Source: Chloroflexota bacterium
GTDB taxonomy: Bacteria > Chloroflexota > Dormibacteria > CF-121
Length of the DNA stretch: 50,610 bases
Assembly: GCA_005881175.1 (NCBI GenBank)
Contig: VBEN01000010.1
Span: 1 to 50,610 of the forward strand
Direction: 5' to 3'
Shown: positions 1 to 6,917 of the stretch, one piece after another
How positions within the stretch are numbered: the first letter of the stretch is position 1
Layout of the letters: each line of letters begins with the position of its first letter
Program-made: the position numbers and the translations under genes
The notes under the pieces: model-generated
Databases searched by the model: none
What the model was told of the DNA's origin: nothing
What the model saw: the letters and a program-made list of their open reading frames with translations, nothing else

Positions 1-2424
1 GATCACCTCGGCCAGGATGCCCTGATGGCCCTGTTGACGGAAGCCACCGAGGGTGATGGGTACGTGGACATCAAGCAAGCACCGGTGCGCTACACGCTGA
101 ACCTGCAGAAGCGAACGGACACCAGCATCGAGCGCTTCGGCCTGGTCGGCCAGCTCTTCGGCCTGCCTGGTCGTGACATCGCGTTCGTGGTGGAGCGCGT
201 CCAGCCAGACCCCGACCCGACGAAGGACGCCGGCGACGTGCTCACCATCGAGGTCGCGGAGGCGGCGCTGCAGAGCGCCACCTACGTCCCCGAGGAAGAC
301 TGGGTTCGGCGGCAGCTGACCGCGCTCGAGGAGGCCGCGCAGCTTCCGCTGGTGCTGGCCGGCCAGGCGTTCGCCAACCACGAACGGCAGTGGCTCGCCT
401 GGCAGGCGGAGCAGGATGCCCGACCTTACGACGTGGAGACCGAGGGGGTGATCTGCAGCAAGTGCGAGAACCTGCAGCCCAATGGCGCAAAATGCGGCGT
501 CTGCGGCGCGACCAACGGTGACCGGAGCGCCGGGGCTTTGATCGTGCTCAGCCGCCGCGGCGGCTTCAAGGAAGGCGACCGCGTCGTCATCCGCACCACT
601 CATGGCGCGGACCGCGAAGGCAGCTTGGTCCGCGGCGAGGGCGGGGGCCGCCGCTGGCTGGTCAAGCTGCGGGAGGAGGGCGTCCTCGGCCCAGGTACGG
701 TTCGACCGCAGCCGATCACGGCCGTCGTCGAGGTACAGCAGCGCACCTTGAATGGCTTTCCCGCGGGCGACATCAGCCTCCGCCGAGTGGCCGCTCTTCT
801 GATCGCACCCGACGAGGTCCTCCCTCCCGGCACCGGAGACTTGCAGCCCTTCGACGAGCGCCTCAACCCCAGCCAGCAGCAAGCTGTGCGGAGCGCGGTC
901 GACCTGTTCCCCGGCAGCATGCAGCTGGTGCAGGGCCCACCGGGAACGGGGAAAACGACGTCGATCGTCGAGACCGTGCGCCAGCTGGTGGCGCGAGATC
1001 CGAACGTCCGAATCCTGATGACCTCGCACGCGAACACCGCAGTCGATAATGCCCAAGAGCGACTGCAGGGTCTTGACGCACTCCGGATGGTGCGCATCGC
1101 CGAACCGGAAAAGGTCGATCCCAAGTTTCGATCCAGCATCGTGGAGGCCGACGACCCGCGGGTGCGCAACGCGCATGTCGTCTTCGGCACGGTCAACCGG
1201 ATCGCGCTGGCCTGCAAGGAAGCCGAGATGTTCGACTGGCTCATCCTCGACGAGGCGAACAAGGTCCGCTTCACCGAGACGCTGCCACTCCTGCGGCTGG
1301 CGCCGCGCTGGTTGCTGGTCGGCGATCACCGCCAGCTGCCGCCGGTTCTCGATGAAAGTGCCGCGGCCTTCCCGGTTGAAGACGATGAAGCGCGAGCGAT
1401 GGTCCGGGATGCCAGCTTCTTCGAGTTGAGCTGGGCGGTCGTGCCGGAGACGAACCTGGTGATGCTCGATGAGCAGTACCGGATGGCGGCCCCCATCGGG
1501 AGTTATGTTTCGGTCGCCTCCTACGATGGCCGCCTGCGCAACTCACCCGAGATGGCAGCCCTCCGTTCGCCGCTGCCCTGGCCGTTCAACCGCAACCTGA
1601 CCTGGTTGACGATCCGCGGGCGGGAGAAGAAAGGTGGGTCGGGCAGCATCTCGAACCGCGCCGAGATCGAGGCGGTGGGCCGGGTCGTCCGCCACCTGCA
1701 GCGCCTGGGCCTGGAGCAGTTGCGGGTCGCGGTCATCGCCATGTACCAGGATCAGGTCACCCAGTTGCGCCGCGAGCTGCGGATGGTCGCCCTCCCCGGA
1801 CTGGCGGTTGACACCGTCGATGCGTTCGAAGGGGAGGAGGCGGATGTGGTCATCCTCAGCCTGGTGCGCAGCAACGAGGCCGAGCGGATTGGCTTCCTCA
1901 AGAAGGCGCAGCGGTTGAATGTCGCCATCTCTCGGGCCAAGCAACTGCTGGTGGTGGTCGGCGACATCGAAACCATGACCGGCCGCGAAGGCCAGGACCT
2001 CTACCGGCCGCTGCTCGAGCACGTCGAGCGCGAGGGCCGGGTGGCGGGGATCGGTGCCCTGCATGCGATGGACGCCGCGGCGGGCGGCCGCCGGCGCGGC
2101 GATCGCCGGCGGCCACGCCCCGCCGGTGGGCCGCTCGGGCGACCGCGCCGGCGCCGGCGCGGCTATGGTCCCCGTCCGGTCACACCAGGGGCGCCCATGG
2201 CGGCCGGCAACGGCACCGAGGCCCCGGAAGCACCAGCAGCCGAGAATGGGGCGGCGGCTCCGCCGCGGAAGTTTCGTCGCCGGCGCGGCCGGCGCCGGGG
2301 CACGTTCGCACCCGCGAACGGCGCCCAGAGCGCGTCGCCCGACGGCGGCGCACCGATTCCTTCTGAATCGGCGCCCGCCCCGCAGCCCGAAGCCGCGGCA
2401 CAAACTGCCGAGCGCGGCAGCTGA
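1..2424 (+). CDS. UPF1/DNA2-like superfamily 1 helicase (5' end outside window)
   Basis: ATP-dependent nucleic-acid helicase of the AAA_11/AAA_12 (UPF1/DNA2/NAM7) class. The frame is open to base 1, so the N-terminus lies outside the window. Residues here are counted from the ATG at 25. A four-cysteine zinc ribbon sits at C144, C147, C157 and C160. Walker A GPPGTGKTT is at 304-312, Walker B LILDEAN is near 409-410, and the GDHRQLPPV motif follows. The C-terminal helicase signature (VDAFEGEEADVVILS, then LNVAISRAK) is intact. The last ~110 residues are an Arg/Gly/Pro/Ala-rich low-complexity tail, probably for nucleic-acid binding (inference). RNA versus DNA preference cannot be read from sequence. 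The downstream gene overlaps its stop by 4 nt. Confidence 0.93.
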   Translation, partial: DHLGQDALMALLTEATEGDGYVDIKQAPVRYTLNLQKRTDTSIERFGLVGQLFGLPGRDIAFVVERVQPDPDPTKDAGDVLTIEVAEAALQSATYVPEEDWVRRQLTALEEAAQLPLVLAGQAFANHERQWLAWQAEQDARPYDVETEGVICSKCENLQPNGAKCGVCGATNGDRSAGALIVLSRRGGFKEGDRVVIRTTHGADREGSLVRGEGGGRRWLVKLREEGVLGPGTVRPQPITAVVEVQQRTLNGFPAGDISLRRVAALLIAPDEVLPPGTGDLQPFDERLNPSQQQAVRSAVDLFPGSMQLVQGPPGTGKTTSIVETVRQLVARDPNVRILMTSHANTAVDNAQERLQGLDALRMVRIAEPEKVDPKFRSSIVEADDPRVRNAHVVFGTVNRIALACKEAEMFDWLILDEANKVRFTETLPLLRLAPRWLLVGDHRQLPPVLDESAAAFPVEDDEARAMVRDASFFELSWAVVPETNLVMLDEQYRMAAPIGSYVSVASYDGRLRNSPEMAALRSPLPWPFNRNLTWLTIRGREKKGGSGSISNRAEIEAVGRVVRHLQRLGLEQLRVAVIAMYQDQVTQLRRELRMVALPGLAVDTVDAFEGEEADVVILSLVRSNEAERIGFLKKAQRLNVAISRAKQLLVVVGDIETMTGREGQDLYRPLLEHVEREGRVAGIGALHAMDAAAGGRRRGDRRRPRPAGGPLGRPRRRRRGYGPRPVTPGAPMAAGNGTEAPEAPAAENGAAAPPRKFRRRRGRRRGTFAPANGAQSASPDGGAPIPSESAPAPQPEAAAQTAERGS

Positions 2425-3083
2425 GCGCCACTCACCACCCAGCCGCCGCACTGACTGACATCGCCTCGCCGCAGCACTATCTCGACCTCGCCGACTGGCG
2501 GCGCCGGATGGGTGATCTCTACCGCCTTTCCGGTCCCGACACGCTGCAGCGATTCCGGCAGGGTCGTGATGATCTGATTCGCAGCCATCCCCAGTCCCCC
2601 CTCGCTCCGGAGGCGCGCCAGCGCTTCGGCGGCCTGAAGTACTTCGATGCCGATCCCACAGTGAAGATCCGCTGCCGCATCGAGCCGGCCGAGCGAGGCG
2701 ATCCGCTGGAGATCGATACGGGCGGTGCGGATGGCGTGATCACCTACCGGGCTGCCGGCCGGCTCGCGTTTCACATCGACGGCCAGCCTTGCACGCTCAC
2801 CGTTTTCAGCCTGGTGGGATATGGCGGTGGACTCTTCCTTCCCTTCCGCGATGGTACGTCGGGCTCACAAACGTATGGCGGCGGGCGCTATCTCTTCGAC
2901 ACTGTCAAGAACACCGACGGCCTTTCCCTCGAGTTGCAAGCCGGATCGCCCGAAGTCACGATCGACTTCAACTACGCCTATAACCCGTCGTGTGCCTACG
3001 ACGCGCGCTGGGCCTGCCCGCTCGCGCCCCGCGAGAACTGGCTGGCGGTGCCGATACGCGCAGGTGAGAAGGTGTTCGCCTGA
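2421..3083 (+). CDS. DUF1684 family protein, probable CTG start
   Basis: DUF1684 protein of unknown biochemical role. The family signature is clear near the C-terminus: FNYAYNPSCAYDARWACPLA, then NWLAVPIRAGEK. The first ATG (2508) would cut into the family's usual N-terminal stretch, because in-frame codons just upstream read YLDLADWRRRMGDLY, which is typical for the family. No ATG, GTG or TTG lies upstream in this frame. It is open back to CTG 2421, which overlaps the helicase TGA as CTGA, the same arrangement as the next gene downstream. The 5' boundary is therefore inferred. It appears translationally coupled to the helicase and overlaps the SDR gene by 4 nt. Cytoplasmic, with no signal peptide or membrane segment. 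Confidence 0.8.
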   Translation: MSATHHPAAALTDIASPQHYLDLADWRRRMGDLYRLSGPDTLQRFRQGRDDLIRSHPQSPLAPEARQRFGGLKYFDADPTVKIRCRIEPAERGDPLEIDTGGADGVITYRAAGRLAFHIDGQPCTLTVFSLVGYGGGLFLPFRDGTSGSQTYGGGRYLFDTVKNTDGLSLELQAGSPEVTIDFNYAYNPSCAYDARWACPLAPRENWLAVPIRAGEKVFA

Positions 3084-3862
3084 GCAAGACGGCGCTGATC
3101 ACGGGCGCCTCGGGCGGAATCGGTTACGAGCTCGCGCTGCTGTGCGCACAGGATGGCTTCGACTGCATCCTGGTGGCGCGGAGCCACGACAAGCTCGCCG
3201 AGCTCGCCGCGCGGCTGGAGAGCGAATTTCGAGTCAAAACGCTCGTCATTGCCAAGGATCTCTCCAGACCGACGGCCGTGGACGAGATTTATGAGGAAGT
3301 CAGCGCCGCGTCGATGACCGTCGAGATGCTGGTTAACAATGCCGGCTTCCCGGTCTTCGGATTGTTCGCGCAGACGCAGTTGGAGACGGAGCTCGAGATG
3401 TTGCATGTGAATGTGATCGCCCTCACCGCGCTGACCAAGCTATTCCTTCGGGGAATGGTCGAGCGGCAGGCCGGCCGAATCCTGAACCTGGCATCGACCG
3501 CGGCCTTTGAACCCGGACCCTTGATGGCGGTGTACTACGCCAGCAAGGCCTACGTCCTATCGTTTTCAGAGGCGTTGGCGAACGAGCTGCGCGGCACCGG
3601 GGTCACGGTCACCGCGCTATGCCCCGGACCGACCCGAACCGGCTTCCAGAAGCGCGGGGTGATGGAAGACTCGCGACTGGTGCGGGGCCAGATCGCCGAT
3701 GCGAAGTCGGTGGCGCTTGCCGGCTACCGCGCAATGATGAGCGGCAAGACCATCGTGATTCCGGGATTCAGCAACAAGCTGATCCCGTGGGTTGTCCGCG
3801 TCTCACCGCGCGGCGTGGTGACCAGGGTGGTGCGGCGAATGCAAGAGCGGGTCACGACGTAA
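3080..3862 (+). CDS. Short-chain dehydrogenase/reductase, CTG start
   Basis: Classical Rossmann-fold SDR, an NAD(P)(H)-dependent oxidoreductase of about 260 residues. Counting from CTG 3080: glycine motif TGASGGIG (8-15), NNAG (86-89), catalytic Ser139, Tyr152 and Lys156 (YYASK). The PGPTRTGF segment is typical of SDRs acting on acyl or ketone substrates; the substrate is unknown. The first ATG (3173) would remove the whole cofactor-binding strand, so it cannot be the start. An in-frame TGA at 3065 closes the upstream side. The only credible start between them is CTG 3080, which overlaps the previous TGA (CTGA) and has a purine-rich AGGTGAGAAGG about 8 nt upstream. Convergent with the nitrobindin gene 12 bp downstream. 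Confidence 0.9.
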   Translation: MSKTALITGASGGIGYELALLCAQDGFDCILVARSHDKLAELAARLESEFRVKTLVIAKDLSRPTAVDEIYEEVSAASMTVEMLVNNAGFPVFGLFAQTQLETELEMLHVNVIALTALTKLFLRGMVERQAGRILNLASTAAFEPGPLMAVYYASKAYVLSFSEALANELRGTGVTVTALCPGPTRTGFQKRGVMEDSRLVRGQIADAKSVALAGYRAMMSGKTIVIPGFSNKLIPWVVRVSPRGVVTRVVRRMQERVTT

Positions 3863-3874
3863 TCCAGCGATCGC

Positions 3875-4351
3875 TCAGTCCAATCGATGGAAGCTGGCCC
3901 TGAGGTGCTGGGATAGGGGAGCACCCTCCATTCCCATCTTCACCTGGTAGCGCAGGGTCTCGCCATCGAGCCAGAGTGACCGGCTGATCGATGTCACCGG
4001 CTTGGCGGTCGGGGTCCGACCGACGCTGGTGCATTCGACGTCGATCCGCCGACCGCTGACCTGCCCGAGGGAAATCTCGGCAAACCCGATCGGCTGGGCG
4101 ATCACAAACTCGACCTGGCCCTCGCCGACCAGACGCAGGTATCCGGCTTCGCCATGCATCGGCAAGCCGGTGTCGATGGCCTCGGTTTGCTGGGTGTAGA
4201 TGATGAATGCCTTGCCGTTGTGGGTAAACCGGATTTCCCCGCGGTAGCGGAACGGCTTGATAGTGGGATACTGCCCTTCGCCCTCCCCACGCCAGGTTCC
4301 GAGCAGAAACGCTACCGGCTTGAGCGCCGGATTCAAGTCTATGGCGATCAT
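3875..4351 (-). CDS. Nitrobindin-like heme-binding beta-barrel protein
   Basis: 158-residue protein of the nitrobindin/THAP4-C (DUF1794) family, predicted 10-stranded heme barrel. Characterised members act on peroxynitrite and nitric oxide. The N-terminal signature GTWRGEGEGQYPTI and the internal IIYTQQTEAID match mycobacterial and plant members. Candidate heme-ligand histidines lie in QHLRASFHR at the C-terminus (H155 is the likelier). The start is leaderless: TAACAT at 4363-4358, then 6 nt to ATG 4351. It is a single gene, convergent with the SDR. The 3' portion of the permease frame on the same strand ends 10 nt upstream. Confidence 0.88.
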   Translation of the reverse strand: MIAIDLNPALKPVAFLLGTWRGEGEGQYPTIKPFRYRGEIRFTHNGKAFIIYTQQTEAIDTGLPMHGEAGYLRLVGEGQVEFVIAQPIGFAEISLGQVSGRRIDVECTSVGRTPTAKPVTSISRSLWLDGETLRYQVKMGMEGAPLSQHLRASFHRLD

Positions 4352-4360
4352 GCGCCCATG

Positions 4361-5419
4361 TTAAGCGGCTGAAAATGCCCTCGGCAGGACTCGAACCTGC
4401 GACGCCCTCCTTAGGACGGAGGCGCTCTGGTCCCCTGAGCTACGAGGGCTTGAGGCCGGCAGCGCGCATGGAGAGGTTATCATTGACATTCGCCGATCGG
4501 GGCGTAGCTCAGCCAGGTTAGAGTGCACGGTTCGGGACCGTGAGGTCGGTGGTTCAAATCCACTCGCCCCGACTTCGGAGTCACCGATCGTCAGCAGGGT
4601 TATGCCCACCACGATGGCGACGGCGCCGGCAAGCCTTAGTCGGGCACCGCGCCGCTCCCTCAGCCGCCAGATGCCCCAGGCCGTGACCAGCACGATGGCT
4701 GACTCACGCAAGGGAGCCACCACCGCGAGCGGGGCAACGCTCAACGCGAAGAGGATCATGAAGTACGCCGCGGTCATCAGGACGCCGACCATGAGTGACA
4801 TCCTGGGCTCAAGCGTCAAGCGCGCTTGTGGGACATTCATCGCAGTCGCATAGCCGAGCAGGAAGACCGCCGTACAGAGCCAGAGCACCCATCCGTAAAG
4901 CCACGGGGGTCCCAGCCGCACGCCGATCCGGTCGAGCGAGCTGTAGGCGGCAATCAGAACGCCCGTCATCAACGCTGGAATCAGCGCCGCGCCCGCCGGA
5001 GACGGCCGCCGGACCGCCCAGATGCCCGCCAGCAAACAGAAGACGCCTACAACCGCCGGCACGTGCAGCCGTTCACCCAGGAGCACAAGGCCGACGCCAA
5101 CCGCGAGCAGCGGCGCGGTTCCCCTGGCGATTGGATAGACGACCGAAAGTTCGCCACGTCGATAGGCGGTCGATAGCGCGATGAAATAGAGCAGTTCGAG
5201 GGCCGCTGACCCCATGGCAATCACCCATCCCAGCGGCGCCAGGCCTGGCCTCCCCTGCCAGAACCAGACCGCGGCAAAGACGGGCAATGAGATCCCGGCA
5301 CTAAGGCTCACAGCCCGGGTGGCCAGGCCCAGTGGATGCTCTGAGGCCTTCAGCAGCGCGTTCCAGGCGGCGTGCAGGACGGCCGCGACGAGAACCAGCG
5401 CAAGCACGGCCAGAGGCAC
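4361..5419 (-). CDS. EamA/DMT-family permease whose frame runs through two tRNA genes
   Basis: Drug/metabolite-transporter superfamily membrane protein with about ten hydrophobic helices in two EamA repeats. The substrate cannot be assigned. The recognisable protein, about 281 residues and a normal family length, ends near 4577 with VVGITLLTIGD. No in-frame stop follows, and the frame continues 70-odd codons antisense through tRNA-Pro and in sense through tRNA-Arg to a stop at 4361. The tail (GFEPPTSRS..) is just tRNA sequence read as protein. Either the product carries a meaningless extension or a short frameshift hides the natural stop. GTG 5419 has TAGACT 6 nt upstream (5431-5426), so the gene looks leaderless. 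Divergent from ku. Confidence 0.82.
   Translation of the reverse strand: MPLAVLALVLVAAVLHAAWNALLKASEHPLGLATRAVSLSAGISLPVFAAVWFWQGRPGLAPLGWVIAMGSAALELLYFIALSTAYRRGELSVVYPIARGTAPLLAVGVGLVLLGERLHVPAVVGVFCLLAGIWAVRRPSPAGAALIPALMTGVLIAAYSSLDRIGVRLGPPWLYGWVLWLCTAVFLLGYATAMNVPQARLTLEPRMSLMVGVLMTAAYFMILFALSVAPLAVVAPLRESAIVLVTAWGIWRLRERRGARLRLAGAVAIVVGITLLTIGDSEVGASGFEPPTSRSRTVHSNLAELRPDRRMSMITSPCALPASSPRSSGDQSASVLRRASQVRVLPRAFSAA
4376..4449 (-). tRNA. tRNA-Arg (anticodon CCU)
   Basis: Complete cloverleaf on the - strand. The acceptor GCCCTCG/CGAGGGC is perfect, with discriminator A at 4376. The D arm is GCTC..GAGC, the anticodon stem CCTCC/GGAGG, the loop GTCCTAA (anticodon CCT, U33 present, unusual G32), and the T arm GCAGG TTCGAGT CCTGC. 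CCA is not encoded; the 3' end is followed directly by TTTT, a likely termination tract. It decodes AGG. It lies inside the same-strand reading frame of the EamA permease tail. Confidence 0.96.
4498..4572 (+). tRNA. tRNA-Pro (anticodon CGG)
   Basis: Complete cloverleaf on the + strand. The acceptor CGGGGCG/CGCCCCG is perfect, with discriminator A at 4572. The anticodon stem is CACGG/CCGTG, the loop TTCGGGA (anticodon CGG), and the T arm carries GGTTCAAATCC. CCA is not encoded. It decodes CCG. It is divergent from tRNA-Arg with 48 bp between them; TATCAT at 4478-4483 is a plausible -10. Its 3' end abuts the last permease codons on the opposite strand. Confidence 0.96.
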
Positions 5420-5472
5420 CGGGCGAGTCTACCGAGGCGGCGAGGGCGACTGCGTCGACACCTCCACTGATG

Positions 5473-5491
5473 GTGATATTCTTGATATCAC
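5473..5491. promoter_or_regulatory. Perfect inverted repeat upstream of ku (candidate operator)
   Basis: GTGATAT, a 5-nt spacer TCTTG, then ATATCAC: a perfect 7-bp inverted repeat ending 3 nt before the ku ATG. It lies in the 75-bp divergent region between the EamA permease and ku. Symmetry and position suggest a repressor or activator site, or an element overlapping the ku promoter. The identity of any binding protein is unknown. Confidence 0.45.
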
Positions 5492-5494
5492 GAT

Positions 5495-6364
5495 ATGGCT
5501 GAACGCAAGTCAAAGCCCTCTCGAGCCCCGCGAGCCATCTGGAGCGGCACGATCTCCTTTGGCATGGTGAGCATTCCGGTGCAGCTCTACACCGCCACGC
5601 AGTCGCATGACGTCCACTTCCATCTGCTGCACCGCGGCTGCGGCGCTCGACTCAAGAATGTCCGTTGGTGTCCTCGTCACGAAAAGGCCATCCCGTGGGA
5701 TGACGTCGAGCGCGGCTTCGAGTACGCCAAGGGGAAGTACGTGGCGATCAGCGAGGACGACCTCGAGCACCTGCCGGTGAAGACCGTTCACACCGTCGAG
5801 ATCTCCGACTTCGTCAAGCTGGAGGAGGTCGATCCCATCTACTACGACAAGGCGTATTACCTCGCGCCGGAGGAGACCGGGACCAAGGCTTTCGCGTTGC
5901 TGCGACAGGCTCTTCAGCAAACCGGCCGCGCCGCGGTGGCCAAGGTCGCCATTCGCGACAAGGAAAATCTCTGCCTCGTTCGCCCCTATGCGGATGTCCT
6001 GTCGATGGAGACGATGTTTTATGCGAATGAGATCCGATCGACGGAGGACATCGCCACTGATGGAGCGAAGGTCTCGCCCAAAGAGTTACAGATGGCGGTG
6101 TCCCTGGTTGAGAATCTCAGCGACCGCTTCGACGCGGAGCGCTACGAGGATGAATACCAGGCCGCGTTGAAGAAGGTGATCAACGCCAAGCTCGAGGGCG
6201 CGCCCCTACCCGAAGCGCCAACGGAGAAAGGCGGGAAGGTCGTTGACCTCATGGAGGCGCTCCGAGCCAGCGTCGAGGCGACGAAAAAGAAACCGGGCGC
6301 AACGGGACGCAAATCGGCGAGCGCCGCCCGCCACGCTGCACCGCGCCGGCGCAAGAGCGCTTGA
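5495..6364 (+). CDS. ku: Ku protein of non-homologous end joining
   Basis: 289-residue bacterial Ku that forms a homodimeric ring on double-strand DNA ends and recruits LigD. The N-terminal beta-barrel start AIWSGTISFGMVSIPVQLYTA and HLLHRGCGARLKNVRWCP are diagnostic. The core continues through YYLAPEETGTKAFALLRQAL and ends with a Lys/Arg/Ala-rich tail (from about residue 255), as in many Ku proteins where it aids DNA binding. No LigD is present in the window, so its partner must be elsewhere. Start ATG 5495 sits just after a perfect inverted repeat; no Shine-Dalgarno is visible. Confidence 0.97.
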   Translation: MAERKSKPSRAPRAIWSGTISFGMVSIPVQLYTATQSHDVHFHLLHRGCGARLKNVRWCPRHEKAIPWDDVERGFEYAKGKYVAISEDDLEHLPVKTVHTVEISDFVKLEEVDPIYYDKAYYLAPEETGTKAFALLRQALQQTGRAAVAKVAIRDKENLCLVRPYADVLSMETMFYANEIRSTEDIATDGAKVSPKELQMAVSLVENLSDRFDAERYEDEYQAALKKVINAKLEGAPLPEAPTEKGGKVVDLMEALRASVEATKKKPGATGRKSASAARHAAPRRRKSA

Positions 6365-6433
6365 ACTAGCGCATTTCCGCGACGCGACGCCTCGAAACCG
6401 GACGCGATCGGGCCAAATCCATCAACCGGATCT

Positions 6434-6649
6434 TTACGTCCAGAAGAGATGGCCGATGAGCATCCCGATGACGACGGCGACGACATAGCTGAGGCGAGGG
6501 TAGGCGCGCACCAGCGACCGGATGAGGTTGGTAAGGGGATCCTGGCCCTTGCCGAGGGCAATCGTCTCGCTCAGCATCATGACGAAGAGCACACCGACGA
6601 AAAGCGTGACGAGCAAGGATAGGACGGCGCCCGCGCTAATTTCCAGCAC
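6434..6649 (-). CDS. Two-helix membrane microprotein A
   Basis: 71 residues with two predicted transmembrane helices (about 8-28 and 50-70) joined by a short polar loop, ending GHLFWT. I do not recognise a family. It resembles the preceding gene: both share LVTxFVG near the start, a short loop, a second helix with VAVxxGxxxGH, and an aromatic end, so they are tandem paralogues. It overlaps that gene by 14 nt and is the last gene of the opuCA operon on this strand. A role with the importer, such as an accessory or sensor subunit, is inference from context only. Confidence 0.65.
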   Translation of the reverse strand: MLEISAGAVLSLLVTLFVGVLFVMMLSETIALGKGQDPLTNLIRSLVRAYPRLSYVVAVVIGMLIGHLFWT

Positions 6650-6917
6650 GTCGCCCCATCATCTCGCGCAACCGCCGCGGCGCCGGCGCGAGGGCGCCCG
6701 TGGCAGGGCCCCAGAGAAAATGCCCGAGCGTTATCCCCACCAGCACAGCAACGATGAAGGCCCAGCCTGGAAACGCATGCACGGCCTCTCGAAAGTAATC
6801 GCTGATCGGCTTATTGCCGGTGAACAGGGCCCAGGTCTCAAAGGCCATCAGCAAAAAGACCGCGCCGACGAATGCCGTCACCAGGAACGAAAAGAAGTTC
6901 CCGCGATTGAGAATCAT
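6636..6917 (-). CDS. Two-helix membrane microprotein B
   Basis: 93 residues: two transmembrane helices (about 8-30 and 52-71) and a short basic C-terminal tail (RRLREMMGRR). It starts with an ATGA overlap on the opuCA stop, so it is almost certainly co-translated with the ATPase. It is paralogous to the next gene, and the GHFLW motif ends the second helix. No known domain is recognised. The pairing with an OpuC-type ATPase is the only functional hint. Confidence 0.7.
   Translation of the reverse strand: MILNRGNFFSFLVTAFVGAVFLLMAFETWALFTGNKPISDYFREAVHAFPGWAFIVAVLVGITLGHFLWGPATGALAPAPRRLREMMGRRAGN

Noticed and set aside
4361-4600. Mobile-element integration at the tRNA pair
   Set aside because: No integrase, no repeat of the tRNA 3' end and no compositional shift nearby; only the odd permease read-through was kept as a finding.
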